DNA of 64,000 bases from Pseudonocardia benzenivorans CB1190 (GTDB lineage Bacteria; Actinomycetota; Actinomycetes; Mycobacteriales; Pseudonocardiaceae). The position numbers and the translations under genes were made by a program. Positions 41,927-51,564 of this stretch are shown piece by piece (position 1 is the stretch's first letter; each line of letters starts with the position of its first letter). The notes beneath the pieces were generated by a model. That model was not told the origin of the DNA. It did no database searches and saw nothing but the letters and a program-made list of their open reading frames with translations. The DNA lies in NCBI RefSeq assembly GCF_000196675.2, contig NC_015312.1, forward strand, positions 4,960,001 to 5,024,000. Direction: 5' to 3'.

Positions 41927-42853
41927 TCAGCGCGAGAGCAGCTCCCGGGTCTGCTCGACGTCGCGGCCCATCTGCTCGACCAGTGCCTCGATGCTGTCGA
42001 ACTTCTCCATGCCGCGCAGCCGGTGCACGAACTCGACGGAGACCTCGTGGCCGTAGAAGTCCTCCTCGACGTCGAGGACGTACGCCTCGACGGTCCGCTC
42101 CCGGCCGGAGAACGTCGGGTTGGTGCCGACGGAGATCGCGGCGGGCAGCGCGCGTCCCGCGTGCAGGAACCGGCCCGCGTACACGCCGTCGGCCGGCAGC
42201 GCGGTGTAGGGCGGCGCCGCGACGTTCGCGGTCGGGTAGCCCAGGTCGCGTCCCCGCTGGTCGCCGTGCACGACGACGCCGTCGATCCGGTGCGGCCTGC
42301 CGAGCACGGCGGCCGCGGTCTCGACGTCGCCCGCGTCGATGCATGCGCGCACGAACGTCGACGACAGGGTGACGTCGGCCTCGCTGACCAGGCCGTAGCC
42401 CTCGACGGAGAAGCCGAAGCGGCGGCCGAGCTCGGCCAGCATCGTGACGTCGCCCTCGGCCCTGTAACCGAAGGTGAAGTTGTCCCCGACGACGACGACC
42501 GCGGCGTGCAGGCGGTCGACCAGGATGTCGTGGACGAACTCCGCCGGCGTGCGCCGCGACAGCTCCGCGGTGAAGGGCAGCACGCAGAACGCGTCGACAC
42601 CGAGGTCGGCGACCAGCTCGGAGCGGCGCGCGAGGCTGGTGAGCCGCGCGGGATGGCTGCCGGGCCGCACGAGCTCGGCCGGGTGCGGGTCGAAGGTGAC
42701 CAGCACCGTCGGCAGCCCGAGGCCGCGGCCCAGGTCGACGGCACGGCCGATCAACTTCTGGTGGCCCCGGTGGACGCCGTCGAAGATGCCGATCGTCACG
42801 ACACTGCGGCCCCAGCCCGTCGGCACCGCCTCCAGTCCCCGCCAGCGCTGCAC
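41927..42853 (-). CDS. ribF: Bifunctional riboflavin kinase/FAD synthetase
   Basis: 308 aa, GTG start. It phosphorylates riboflavin to FMN and adenylylates FMN to FAD. The N-terminal nucleotidyltransferase has TIGIFDGVHRGHQKLIGRA (core GVHRGHQ) and FDPHPAEL; the C-terminal kinase has GVVVHGDQRGRDLGYPTANV (core RGRDLGYPTAN) and AISVGTNPTF. It follows truB with 10 nt between them, as in many actinobacteria. Confidence 0.96.
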   Translation of the reverse strand: MQRWRGLEAVPTGWGRSVVTIGIFDGVHRGHQKLIGRAVDLGRGLGLPTVLVTFDPHPAELVRPGSHPARLTSLARRSELVADLGVDAFCVLPFTAELSRRTPAEFVHDILVDRLHAAVVVVGDNFTFGYRAEGDVTMLAELGRRFGFSVEGYGLVSEADVTLSSTFVRACIDAGDVETAAAVLGRPHRIDGVVVHGDQRGRDLGYPTANVAAPPYTALPADGVYAGRFLHAGRALPAAISVGTNPTFSGRERTVEAYVLDVEEDFYGHEVSVEFVHRLRGMEKFDSIEALVEQMGRDVEQTRELLSR

Positions 42854-42863
42854 GGGCCGAAGC

Positions 42864-43760
42864 CTACGGACCCGCCGTCGCGGCCCCGCTCCCGGCCGGG
42901 GCGAGCACCACGACGGGCCGTGCCGAACCGTCCCGGTCGGCGACCAGGCCGACCGCGTGACCGTCGGGCGCGAAGACCCCGTACGTGCCGGTCAGCCCGG
43001 CCGGCGGCAGCGGGCGGCCGTGCGAGAGGTCGGCCGCGGCGGCCTCGTCGACGTCGCGACGCGGGAACGCGACGGCGACGGCGTCGTCGAGCCCCAGTGA
43101 CAGCCCCGGATCGGCCTCGAGGTCCTCGAGGGTCCTGGCGTGTTCGAGCGTGAACGGCCCGACCCTGGTGCGGCGCAACGCCGTCAGGTGCCCGCCGACC
43201 CCGAGCCCGGCGCCGAGGTCGCGGGCCAGCGCCCGGACGTAGGTCCCTGACGAGCACGACACCGTGACGTCCAGGTCCGTGACGCCGGGGCCGCGGCGCA
43301 AGGCGTCGAGGGTGAACTCCGAGACGGTGACCGGGCGGGCGGGCAGCACGACGTCCTCGCCCGCACGGACCCGGGCGTAGGCGCGCCTGCCGTCGACCTT
43401 GATGGCGCTCACCGAGCTGGGGCGCTGCTCGATCGCGCCGGTCAGCGCGGCCATCCCGGCCCGCACGGCGGCCTCGTCGACGGCCGCGGCGTCGGCACCC
43501 CCCGTGGGCTCGCCCTCGGCGTCGTCGGTGGTGGTCGCGACCCCCAGGCGGATGGTGGCCGTGTAGGCCTTGGTGTCGAGCGCCAGGTGACCGAGCAGCT
43601 TGGTGCCCCGGTCGACGCCGCACACCAGGACGCCGGTGGCCATCGGGTCGAGCGTGCCGGCGTGGCCGACCTTGCGGGTGCGCAGGATGCGGCGCAGCCG
43701 GGCCACCACGTCGTGGGAGGTGAACCCCGCGGGCTTGTCGACGATCACGAGTCCGGGCAC
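42864..43760 (-). CDS. truB: tRNA pseudouridine-55 synthase
   Basis: 298 aa from the GTG at 43760, with GGGGAGGA about 9 nt upstream. TruB makes pseudouridine 55 in tRNA. LVIVDKPAGFTSHDVVARLR (core DKPAGFTSHD), the catalytic Asp in VGHAGTLDPMATGVL, and AYTATIRLG identify it. The middle has a typical TruB insertion and the end a PUA-like region (GVFAPDGHAVGLV). The gene is upstream of ribF in the same direction. Confidence 0.95.
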   Translation of the reverse strand: MPGLVIVDKPAGFTSHDVVARLRRILRTRKVGHAGTLDPMATGVLVCGVDRGTKLLGHLALDTKAYTATIRLGVATTTDDAEGEPTGGADAAAVDEAAVRAGMAALTGAIEQRPSSVSAIKVDGRRAYARVRAGEDVVLPARPVTVSEFTLDALRRGPGVTDLDVTVSCSSGTYVRALARDLGAGLGVGGHLTALRRTRVGPFTLEHARTLEDLEADPGLSLGLDDAVAVAFPRRDVDEAAAADLSHGRPLPPAGLTGTYGVFAPDGHAVGLVADRDGSARPVVVLAPAGSGAATAGP

Positions 43761-44108
43761 GGGACGCGATCCTCCCCTGTCGGGCTCGACGGCTCGACCG
43801 GTACCCCACCCCGCGGACCGTGCGGACGGCCCGCGGACGGCCCAGCTCGGCGCGCGACGACGCCACGTGCGCCTCCAGGGTCCGGGCCGTTCCGGGCCTC
43901 GTCGAGCGGCGCGGCCCGGCCGACGACGGCACCCTCCCGCCGAGCCGGCGCCGCGAGCCGGCCCGCCAGCAGCAGGGACGTCGCGCACCAGATGTCGAGC
44001 GCAACCCCACGGTCCTCCCGGGCGCGGATTCGAGCAGTGAGGTTGCGCCCGGCGGATCCCGGGGCAGCGCGGCGGCTGCTCGGATGGCTGCCGCCGGGAG
44101 CGCTGCGC
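43761..44108. other. 348-nt intergenic region with inverted repeat
   Basis: No convincing gene on either strand. CCGGGCGC (44018-44025) and GCGCCCGG (44045-44052) form an 8-bp stem with a 19-nt loop; GCGCAACC and GGTTGCGC flank it. Being downstream of the MATE gene, this may be its terminator. The truB promoter should lie nearer 43790-43850. Confidence 0.5.
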
Positions 44109-45473
44109 TCAGGGGCGGACCGCCCCCGCGACGGCCCAGCGTCCCGAGCGCGTCCGGAGCGTGACGGCGGCGAGGCGGCCGAGCATGAACAGGCTCAGTC
44201 CCGTCCAGATTCCCGCGAGCCCCCACCCGAACGCCAGCGACAGCCAGATCATCGGCAGGAAGCCGACGGCGGCCGACAGCAGTGTCGTCGTCCGCAGGTA
44301 GGCCGCGTCGCCCGCGCCGAGCAGCACCCCGTCGAGCGCGAAGACCAGGCCGCCGACGGGTTGCAGCGCCGCGAAGAACCACCAGGCCACCGGCACGACG
44401 GCGAGCACCGCGGCGTCCTGGGTGAACACGCCGGGCAGCACGAAGTACAGGGCCGCGAAGGCGATCCCGCACAGCAGGCCGATCACCGTGCCGTAGCGCG
44501 CGATCTGTCCGGCGACGGCGCGTGCCCGGCCCACTCCCCCGGCCCCGAGCGCGGACCCGACGAGCGCCTGCGCGGCGATCGCCACGGCGTCGAGCGTGAG
44601 CGACTGGAACGTCCACAGCTGCAGCACGATCTGGTGCGCGGCGACCGACGGCGCACCGAACCGGGCCGCGACGGCCGTCGCCGACAGGAAGCACGCCTGG
44701 AACGACAGGCTGCGCAGCACGAGGTCGCGCCCGAGGCCGAGCTGGGCGCGGATGAGCCGCAGGTGGGGCCGCAGCGACACCGGGTCGTCGCCGGGCGCGG
44801 CGGACCGTTCGCGCAGCAGTGCGACCAGGAACAGGACCGCGACGACGACCTGCGCCCCGACGTTGGCGACGGCCGAGCCCTCGAGCCCCCAGCCGTCCCA
44901 GCCGCCGATGCCGTGCACCAGCACCGGGCAGGCCAGGGCCGAGAGACCGTTCCCGGCCAGCACGTAGCGCATCGGTCGAACGGTGTCGTGCACGCCGCGC
45001 ATCCAGCCGTTGCCGGCGAGCGTCACCAGCACCAGCGGCGCCCCGAACAGCGCGATCCGCAGCCACGACACCGCGGCGTCGGCGATCTCGCCGGACCCGC
45101 CGAGCGCGCCGGCGACCCACGGCGCCACGACCTGCCCGACGGCGAGCACCACGAGCCCGACGGCCAGCGCAAGCCACGTCGCCTGCACGCCCTCGCCGAC
45201 CGCCGCCGAGCGCCTGCCGGCACCGTGCAACCGGGCGGCCCGCGCCGTCGTGCCGTAGGACAGGAACGTGAGCTGGCTCGTGACCTGCGCGAACATCACA
45301 CCGGCGACGGCCAGCCCGGCCAGCGGGAGCGCGCCCAGCCTGCCCACGACGGCCGTGTCGACGAGCACGTACAGCGGCTCGGCGGCCAGCACCGGCAACG
45401 CCGGCAGCGCGAGCCGGGCCACCTCGCGTGCCGGGACCGGCCCCTCGGCGGCGTTCGTCCTGGAGCTCGTCAT
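44109..45473 (-). CDS. MATE-family efflux protein (DinF-like)
   Basis: 454 aa from the ATG at 45473, overlapping the methyltransferase stop (ATGA). Twelve membrane helices in two MatE repeats: PVLAAEPLYVLVDTAVVGRLG (core EPLYVLVDTAVVG), AGNGWMRGVHDTVRPM, and second-half FGAPSVAAHQIVLQLWTF. It is a cation-coupled multidrug-type exporter. A dinF homologue follows nrnA in mycobacteria too, so the location is conserved. Confidence 0.93.
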   Translation of the reverse strand: MTSSRTNAAEGPVPAREVARLALPALPVLAAEPLYVLVDTAVVGRLGALPLAGLAVAGVMFAQVTSQLTFLSYGTTARAARLHGAGRRSAAVGEGVQATWLALAVGLVVLAVGQVVAPWVAGALGGSGEIADAAVSWLRIALFGAPLVLVTLAGNGWMRGVHDTVRPMRYVLAGNGLSALACPVLVHGIGGWDGWGLEGSAVANVGAQVVVAVLFLVALLRERSAAPGDDPVSLRPHLRLIRAQLGLGRDLVLRSLSFQACFLSATAVAARFGAPSVAAHQIVLQLWTFQSLTLDAVAIAAQALVGSALGAGGVGRARAVAGQIARYGTVIGLLCGIAFAALYFVLPGVFTQDAAVLAVVPVAWWFFAALQPVGGLVFALDGVLLGAGDAAYLRTTTLLSAAVGFLPMIWLSLAFGWGLAGIWTGLSLFMLGRLAAVTLRTRSGRWAVAGAVRP

Positions 45474-46129
45474 ACCGCCGCGGGCCTGCGACACACGTAC
45501 GCGAACGCGGGCGGCAGGTTGCGCCAGACCGTCCGAGTCGCCATCACCTCGTCGAACATCTCCCGCAGCGTGTCACGGAACCGCCGGGCGGCCGGCATCG
45601 GGAGGGCGTGCACGTAGCCGAACGAGGCGAACACGCCGTGGGGGCCGAGGGCCGCCCCGACCTGGGTCAGCACGGACTGCTGCGTCTGCACGTCGAACAG
45701 CGCCCACGGCAGACCGCTGACGATCGCGTCGACGTGCGCCACGCCACGCTCGACGAGCAGCGCGGCCAGGTCGGCGACGTCGGCCTCGACCACCTCGAGC
45801 CCGGGACGGGTGCGGCGCAGGTAGCGCGCCATCACCGGGTCGAGCTCCACGGCGAGGTGCCGCGCCCCCGCCGGGAGCCGGGCGTCGATCGCGGCGGACA
45901 CCGACCCGGTGCCCGGCCCCAGTTCGACGACGACGGGCGCACCCGCCCTCGGCACGACCGCGGCGAGGAGCGCCGCGAGCTGCGCGGAGCTCGGCGTGAC
46001 GGCCCCGATCTGCCCCGGGTTGCGCAGCGCCGCGGACAGGAACTGCCAGCGCGCCGTGTCGGTCGCGCGCGCGACGTCGAACTGCCGCGCCGGGCGCGCC
46101 ACGGGAGCGTCTCCGGGATCGGGTTCCAC
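45470..46129 (-). CDS. Class I SAM-dependent methyltransferase (phospholipid N-methyltransferase-like)
   Basis: 219 aa from the GTG at 46129 with GAGGAGG 5 nt upstream. After an N-terminal helix (FLSAALRNPGQIGAVTPSS, core LRNPGQIGAVTPSS), the SAM-binding motif I is VVVELGPGTGSVSAAI, then AVELDPVMARYLRR, VVEADVADL and VSGLPWALF. The NPGQIGAVTPSS lead resembles PmtA-type phospholipid and rRNA-like methyltransferases. Acceptor uncertain. Confidence 0.88.
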   Translation of the reverse strand: MEPDPGDAPVARPARQFDVARATDTARWQFLSAALRNPGQIGAVTPSSAQLAALLAAVVPRAGAPVVVELGPGTGSVSAAIDARLPAGARHLAVELDPVMARYLRRTRPGLEVVEADVADLAALLVERGVAHVDAIVSGLPWALFDVQTQQSVLTQVGAALGPHGVFASFGYVHALPMPAARRFRDTLREMFDEVMATRTVWRNLPPAFAYVCRRPAAV

Positions 46130-46164
46130 CCAGCCTCCTCGTCGTCGCCGCTCCCGCTCGCCGG

Positions 46165-47157
46165 TCAGCGGCCGAGCACGGCTTTCAGCCGGTCGAGCAC
46201 CTCGGCGGGCTCGCCGTCGAGCGTGACCCCGGCGGCGCGCGGGTGCCCGCCCCCGCCGAGCGCGACGGCCGCGGCGGCGACGTCGACGGTGCGCGAGCGC
46301 ATCGACAGCGACCAGCGCCGGGGTCCGACCTGCTTGGCGACGACGGCGACGTCGGCCTCCGAGGCGGTGCGCAGCAGATCGACGACGCCGTCGACCTCCT
46401 CGACGCGGAACCGCTCCATCAGCGCGACCGGCACGACGGCCGAGACGAGCCCGTGCCCGCCCGCCGCGTCCGGGTCGAGACGGGCGTCGTGGAGCACGTC
46501 GGCGAGCGCACCCAGCCAGGAGAACGGGTGGTCGTCGCTGATCGGCCGCAGCACGGCCTCCACGTCGACCCCGGCCTCCAGCAGCTGGGCAGCCATCCGG
46601 TGCGCCGCCGGTCCGGCCCGGCGGAACCCGCTGGTGTCGGTGACCAGCCCGGCGTACAGGCAGGCGCCGACGGTCGCGTCGATCGTCGCGCCCATCGCGG
46701 TGAGCACGCGGTGCACGAGCACGGCGGTCGCCTCCGCCGACGGGTCGAGCACCTGCACGTCGCCGAACCCGGGGTTCGACGCGTGGTGGTCGATCAGCAG
46801 CGACGCCCGCGCCGCGGCCAGCCTGTCGGCGAGCGACCCCAGCCGTTCGACGGCCGCCGTGTCGCACATGACGAGCAGGTCGGGGGCGGCGGGCACCTCG
46901 TCGGGTGGGACGAGCAGGCCGAGGGCGTCGAGCGGGCGCAGCGACTCGGGGGCGCCGGCGGGCGACCCGAACGACACCCGCACCTGCGCCCCGCGGCGCG
47001 CCAGCACCGTGCCGAGCGCGAGCGCGCTGCCCAGTGCGTCGGCGTCGGGCTGGACGTGGGCGAGCAGCGTGACGTCGCGTGCGCTGCCGAGCAGTTCGGC
47101 CGCGGCTGCCACCGCGGTGGCGACATCGGTTTCCGGACTATCGGTCGCCGCCGACAT
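46165..47157 (-). CDS. DHH-family phosphoesterase (NrnA-like oligoribonuclease/pAp phosphatase)
   Basis: 330 aa. DHH core: LLAHVQPDADALGSALALG (first metal site HVQPDAD; note VQPD in place of the usual xNPD), VMCDTAAVERLG, the eponymous motif LLIDHHASNPGFGD, and C-terminal DHHA1 ALGGGGHPRAAGVTL. NrnA removes nucleotides from very short RNAs and dephosphorylates pAp. It overlaps rbfA by TGATG; this rbfA-nrnA order is conserved in mycobacteria (Rv2838c-Rv2837c). Confidence 0.94.
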   Translation of the reverse strand: MSAATDSPETDVATAVAAAAELLGSARDVTLLAHVQPDADALGSALALGTVLARRGAQVRVSFGSPAGAPESLRPLDALGLLVPPDEVPAAPDLLVMCDTAAVERLGSLADRLAAARASLLIDHHASNPGFGDVQVLDPSAEATAVLVHRVLTAMGATIDATVGACLYAGLVTDTSGFRRAGPAAHRMAAQLLEAGVDVEAVLRPISDDHPFSWLGALADVLHDARLDPDAAGGHGLVSAVVPVALMERFRVEEVDGVVDLLRTASEADVAVVAKQVGPRRWSLSMRSRTVDVAAAAVALGGGGHPRAAGVTLDGEPAEVLDRLKAVLGR

Positions 47158-47606
47158 CAGGCCTCGTCGTCGTCGGCGCGCGGAGCCCGGTACGGGTCCG
47201 CGTCGCCGGCGGGTTTCGCGCCGGCCGCGAGCCGCGCCACCTCGGCGTCGGACGCCCGGGTCCGGGCGAGCAGCTCCTCCATCCGACGGGCCTCGTCGGG
47301 CACCTCGTCGGGGACGAAGGCCAGGCTCGGCGTGTGCCGGATGCCGGTCTGCTGGCCGACCATCGTGCGCAGCACGCCCGTGGCGCTGGCCAGCGCGGCG
47401 GCGGCACCCGCGGTGTCGGGTTCCTCGTCGACGGTGCGCCCCAGGACGGTGTAGTAGACCGTGGCCTCGCGCAGGTCGCCCGTCACGCGGGCGTCGGTGA
47501 TCGTCACCATGGCCAGGCGCGGGTCCTTGACCTCGTGCTCCAGTGCGTCGGCGACGATCTGGGAGATGCGCTTGGCGAGCCGCCGCGCGCGGGCCTGGTC
47601 GACCAT
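47157..47606 (-). CDS. rbfA: Ribosome-binding factor A
   Basis: 149 aa from the ATG at 47606; AGGAG lies 7 nt upstream, itself inside a possible longer start at 47621. RbfA assists late 30S maturation. KH-type fold: RLAKRISQIVADALEHEVKDPRL (core ISQIVADALEHEV), VTITDARVTGDLREATVYY (core ITDARVTGDL) and RHTPSLAFVPDEV. The C-terminal ~30 residues are a charged tail. Confidence 0.96.
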   Translation of the reverse strand: MVDQARARRLAKRISQIVADALEHEVKDPRLAMVTITDARVTGDLREATVYYTVLGRTVDEEPDTAGAAAALASATGVLRTMVGQQTGIRHTPSLAFVPDEVPDEARRMEELLARTRASDAEVARLAAGAKPAGDADPYRAPRADDDEA

Positions 47607-47664
47607 CTCCGGTCTCCTCATGTCGTGCCGCGCGCGGCAAGCGCGCGACCTACTGCATTGATGC

Positions 47665-47961
47665 TCAGTCGTCCTCGGGCCCGATGATGCGTGTCCGGGC
47701 CGAGAGCAGTTCGATCTCCGGTCGGGAGGCGACGTGCCGCTCGCAACGGTCGAGCACCTCGACGACGTGGCTGTGGTCGGCGCCGACGCACGCGACACCG
47801 ACCAGCGCCCGCCGGTGCAGGTCCTGGTCCCCGGCCTCGGCGACGGCGACCTCGAACCTGCGGCGCAGCTCGGCGATGATCGGCCGCACGACCGACCTCT
47901 TCTGCTTGAGGGAGTGGACGTCCCCGAGCAGGACGTCGAGCTCCAGTGCTCCGACGTACAT
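47665..47961 (-). CDS. DUF503 family protein (YlxP-like)
   Basis: 98 aa from the ATG at 47961; a GTG at 47976 would add five residues. Characteristic MYVGALELDVLLGDVHSLKQ (core LGDVHSLKQKRS), RRRFEVAVAEAGDQDL and SRPEIELLSARTR. YlxP-type proteins lie in nusA-infB operons in many bacteria and interact with the translation machinery, but the biochemical role is unsettled. Located between infB and rbfA. Confidence 0.9.
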   Translation of the reverse strand: MYVGALELDVLLGDVHSLKQKRSVVRPIIAELRRRFEVAVAEAGDQDLHRRALVGVACVGADHSHVVEVLDRCERHVASRPEIELLSARTRIIGPEDD

Positions 47962-48015
47962 CGGTGCGACCCGCACCGGCGGCGACCCACTCGGAGCCGC
48001 CGCCGGTGCACCGGG

Positions 48016-51000
48016 TCAGTCCCTCGGCTTCTCGCGCATCTCGAAGGTCTCGACGATGTCGCCGACCTTGATGTCGCTGTAGTTGCCGAGCGTGAAGCCG
48101 CACTCGAAGCCCTCGCGGACCTCGACCACGTCGTCCTTGAACCGCCGCAGCGAGCTGATCGGCAGGTTCTCGGCGATGACGACGTTGTCGCGCAGCAGGC
48201 GGCCGCGGGCGTTGCGCCGGATCTCGCCGGACAGGACGAGCGAACCGGCGATGGTGCCGAACCGGGAGGACTTGAAGACCTCGCGGACCTCGGCGCGGCC
48301 CAGCTCGACCTCCTCGAACTCCGGCTTGAGCATGCCCTTGAGCGCGGCCTCGATCTCCTCGATGGCCTGGTAGATCACGGTGTAGTACCGGATCTCCACG
48401 CCCTCGCGGTTGGCCAGCTCGGTCGCCTTGCCCTCGGCCCGGACGTTGAAGCCCAGGACGATGACGTTGTCGGCGATGGCGAGGTTGATGTCGCCCTCGG
48501 TGATGCCACCGACGCCGCGGTGGATGACGCGGAGCTCGACCTCGTCGCCCACCTCGATCTTCATGAGCGCGTCCTCGAGGGCCTCGACGGTACCCGAGTT
48601 GTCGCCCTTGATGATCAGATTGAGCTGGCTGGTCTCCTTCAGCGCGGCGTCGAGGTCCTCGAGGCTGACGCGCTTGCGGCGGCTGGCGAGCTCGGCGTTG
48701 CGCTCGCGGGCGCGACGCCGGTCGGCGATCTGGCGTGCCACCCGGTCCTCGTCGACGACGAGGAACGTGTCGCCCGCACCCGGCACCGACGTCAGGCCGA
48801 TGACCTGCACCGGACGCGAGGGGTAGGCCTCCTCGACGTCCTCGCCGTACTCGTCGACCATCCGCCGGACGCGCCCGGAGGCGTCGCCCGCGACGATCGA
48901 GTCGCCGACCCGCAGCGTGCCGCGCTGGACCAGCACCGTCGCGACGGGACCACGGCCACGGTCGAGGTGACCCTCGATCGTGACGCCCTGCGCGTCCATG
49001 TTCGGGTTGGCGCGCAGGTCCAGTGCGGCGTCCGCCGTGAGCAGGATCGCCTCGAGCAGCTGATCGATGTTGATGTTCTGCCGCGCCGAGATGTCGACGA
49101 ACATCGTGTCGCCGCCGTACTCCTCGGCGACCAGGCCGTACTCGGTGAGCTGCTGGCGGATCTTGGCGGGGTTGGCCCCCTCCTTGTCGATCTTGTTCAC
49201 CGCGACCACGATCGGCACGTCGGCCGCCTGGGCGTGGTTGATCGCCTCCACCGTCTGCGGCATCACGCCGTCGTCGGCCGCGACCACGATGACCGCGATG
49301 TCCGTCGACTTCGCACCACGGGCACGCATGGCGGTGAACGCCTCGTGACCCGGGGTGTCGATGAAGGTGATGAGCCGCTCGTTGCCGTCGAGCTCCGTGG
49401 CCACCTGGTAGGCACCGATGTGCTGGGTGATGCCGCCGGCCTCGGTCTCGATGACGTTGGTCTTGCGGATCGTGTCGAGCAGTCGGGTCTTACCGTGGTC
49501 GACGTGGCCCATGACGGTCACGACCGGCGGGCGGACCTCCAGGTCGTCCTCGCCGCCCTCGTCCTCGCCGTAGGAGATCGAGAAGCTGTCGAGCAGCTCG
49601 CGGTCCTCCTCCTCCGGGCTGACGACCTGCACCACGTAGTTCATCTCGGTGCCGAGCAGCTCGAGCACCTCGTCGGACACCGACTGGGTCGCGGTGACCA
49701 TCTCGCCCAGGTGGAACAGCACCTGGACCAGCGACGCCGGGTTGGCGTTGATCTTGTCGGCGAAGTCGGTCAGCGACGCGCCGCGCGGCAGCCGGATCGT
49801 CTCGCCCGAGCCCTTGGGCAGGCGGACGCCGCCCACCGTCGGGGCCTGCATCGAGTCGAACTCCTGGCGCTTCTGCCGCTTCGACTTGCGGCCCTTGCGG
49901 GCCGGGCCGCCGGGACGACCGAACGCACCCGCGGCACCGCCGCGGCCACGCGCACCGCCGCCACCACCACCGGGGCGACCGCGGAAGCCACCACCGGCCG
50001 GGGCGCCACCGCCACCGCCGCCGGGACCGCCGCCACCGGGACGGAAGCCGCCGCCACCGGGACGACCGCCGCCGCCACCGCCGGGACGACCACCCGGGCC
50101 ACCCGGACGACCGCCGGGGCCGCCACGACCACCCGCACCGGGACGCGGCGCGGCGGGACGGGCGGGCATCATGCCGGGGTTCGGACGCGGCGGCATGTTG
50201 CCGGGCGACGGCGGGCGGGGCCCACCACGACCGGCCTCACCACCGGGCCGCGGGCCGGGCCGGGGACCACCCTGGCCAGGACCGCCCGGACGGCCGCCGC
50301 CGCCCTGGCCGGGAGCCGAACCGCCACCCTGCTGCGGGGGCGGGCCGGGACGCGGCGCGGCAGGGCGCGGCGGGGCGCCGGAGCCGACGCCGAACGGGTT
50401 GTTGCCGACGCGCGGGGTACGCGGACCGGGCTTGGGCGCCTGGGGGCGCGGCGGGACCGTCGCACCCTCGGCCGCCGCGGCAGCGGGCTGCTGCGGGGCG
50501 GGTGCCTCCTGACGGCGCGGGCCGGGACGCGGCCCGCCCGACTGTCCGGCACCGGGCTGCGCCGGAGCGGGCTGCGCCGGAGCGGGCTGCGCCGGAGCGG
50601 GCTGCGCCGGACGCGAGGGGGCCTCGGCCGGCGCGGACTCGGCCGCCGGCTGCTGGCGCTGCGGCGGACCCGGACGCGGACCCGGACGCGGGCCGGGCGC
50701 GGAAGGACGCGAGGGGGCCTCGGCCGGGGTGGCCGGGGCCGACGCCGCGGGGACGGCCGGCTCGGTGGCCGGGCGCGGGCCGGGCGGACCGGGGCGCGGA
50801 CCGGGGCCACCGGGACGCGGACCGGGGGTGGGCGCGCCGCCGGACTGGGCCGGGGACGAGCCGGGACGGGGACGTCCGCCACCGCCGGGGCCGCCGCGGC
50901 GGCCGCCGTTGCCGTTGGCGCCGCCCGCGACGGACTCGCGCAGCTTGCGCGCCACCGGGGCTTCGACCGTCGACGACGGGGACTTCACGTACTCGCCCAG

Positions 51001-51081
51001 GTCCTGCAACTTGCTGAGGACCTGTTTGCTGCTGAGTCCGAGCTCCTTGGCGAGCTCGTGCACGCGGGCCTTGCCTGCCAC
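48016..51081 (-). CDS. infB: Translation initiation factor IF-2
   Basis: 1021 aa. N-terminal IF2N helix (VHELAKELGLSSKQVLSKL), then about 330 residues of proline/glycine/arginine-rich low complexity, then the GTPase: G1 GHVDHGKTRLLD, G3 DTPGHEAFTAMR, G4 VNKIDKEGANP, followed by domains II, C1 and C2 (GYE-type end VGDIVETFEMREKPRD, core GDIVETFE). IF-2 brings fMet-tRNA to the 30S subunit. The low-complexity region has 15-bp coding repeats (50561-50605). Confidence 0.98.
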   Translation of the reverse strand: MAGKARVHELAKELGLSSKQVLSKLQDLGEYVKSPSSTVEAPVARKLRESVAGGANGNGGRRGGPGGGGRPRPGSSPAQSGGAPTPGPRPGGPGPRPGPPGPRPATEPAVPAASAPATPAEAPSRPSAPGPRPGPRPGPPQRQQPAAESAPAEAPSRPAQPAPAQPAPAQPAPAQPGAGQSGGPRPGPRRQEAPAPQQPAAAAAEGATVPPRPQAPKPGPRTPRVGNNPFGVGSGAPPRPAAPRPGPPPQQGGGSAPGQGGGGRPGGPGQGGPRPGPRPGGEAGRGGPRPPSPGNMPPRPNPGMMPARPAAPRPGAGGRGGPGGRPGGPGGRPGGGGGGRPGGGGFRPGGGGPGGGGGGAPAGGGFRGRPGGGGGGARGRGGAAGAFGRPGGPARKGRKSKRQKRQEFDSMQAPTVGGVRLPKGSGETIRLPRGASLTDFADKINANPASLVQVLFHLGEMVTATQSVSDEVLELLGTEMNYVVQVVSPEEEDRELLDSFSISYGEDEGGEDDLEVRPPVVTVMGHVDHGKTRLLDTIRKTNVIETEAGGITQHIGAYQVATELDGNERLITFIDTPGHEAFTAMRARGAKSTDIAVIVVAADDGVMPQTVEAINHAQAADVPIVVAVNKIDKEGANPAKIRQQLTEYGLVAEEYGGDTMFVDISARQNINIDQLLEAILLTADAALDLRANPNMDAQGVTIEGHLDRGRGPVATVLVQRGTLRVGDSIVAGDASGRVRRMVDEYGEDVEEAYPSRPVQVIGLTSVPGAGDTFLVVDEDRVARQIADRRRARERNAELASRRKRVSLEDLDAALKETSQLNLIIKGDNSGTVEALEDALMKIEVGDEVELRVIHRGVGGITEGDINLAIADNVIVLGFNVRAEGKATELANREGVEIRYYTVIYQAIEEIEAALKGMLKPEFEEVELGRAEVREVFKSSRFGTIAGSLVLSGEIRRNARGRLLRDNVVIAENLPISSLRRFKDDVVEVREGFECGFTLGNYSDIKVGDIVETFEMREKPRD
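50561..50605. repeat. 15-bp coding tandem repeat in infB
   Basis: Three perfect copies of GCCGGAGCGGGCTGC, with partial copies on each side, encode repeated AQPAP units in the disordered IF-2 segment. Copy number is likely to vary among strains. Confidence 0.85.
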
Positions 51082-51175
51082 TGCACTCCTCTAATTCCGG
51101 AGGCCGGGCGGCAGGACCCGCTCGACCTCGAACCTAGTGTCGAAGCACGTTCATGGTGCGATCTTCACGACTGGC

Positions 51176-51469
51176 TCATGACGGGTCGACCTTGCTTCCT
51201 GGTGTGTCGGGCGCAGGTGTCTCCCGCGCCCCTCGGGACTGAAGGTGGGACCGCACCGCGCTGACGTCCAGCGGCCCCGGCACACGCAGTGCGCGCGGGA
51301 ACGCCGAGCGACGCTCGGCACGGTCGAGGCACTCCGGGTCGAGGTGCAGCCAGGCCCCTCGGCCCGGAAGCCGCCGCCGGGGGTCAGGGGTGAGAACCCC
51401 GTCGACCACGGCGACACGCAACAGACCGCAGGCCGCCACCCTGGTCCGGCACCCGACGCAGGTCCGCAC
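51176..51469 (-). CDS. ylxR: YlxR family RNA-binding protein (DUF448)
   Basis: 97 aa from the GTG at 51469. Opens with the family motif VRTCVGCRTRVAACGLLRV (core RTCVGCRTR), then RGAWLHLDPECLDRAERRSAFPRALR, cited as GAWLHLDPECLDRA. YlxR proteins are small basic proteins encoded between nusA and infB, proposed to bind RNA. The C-terminal 25 residues are poorly conserved in appearance. Start codon is the least certain point. Confidence 0.88.
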   Translation of the reverse strand: MRTCVGCRTRVAACGLLRVAVVDGVLTPDPRRRLPGRGAWLHLDPECLDRAERRSAFPRALRVPGPLDVSAVRSHLQSRGARETPAPDTPGSKVDPS

Positions 51470-51564
51470 CGGCCCGGACGCGGTGCGAGCACCGGTTCCG
51501 GCGGACGGACGATCGGGAGACGGCCCGTGGCAGCGAGCCGGATCCGAGTGTAGCGCGTCGCCGA

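Noticed and set aside
43820..44164. Short open frames in the truB-MATE gap
   Set aside because: Arg/Pro/Ser-rich, no ribosome site, overlap the MATE gene end in antisense; nothing supports coding.
47734..51264. About 1,170-codon plus-strand frame opposite infB
   Set aside because: Thr/Ala/Gly/Arg repeats are the complement of the IF-2 low-complexity region; no ribosome site or domain.
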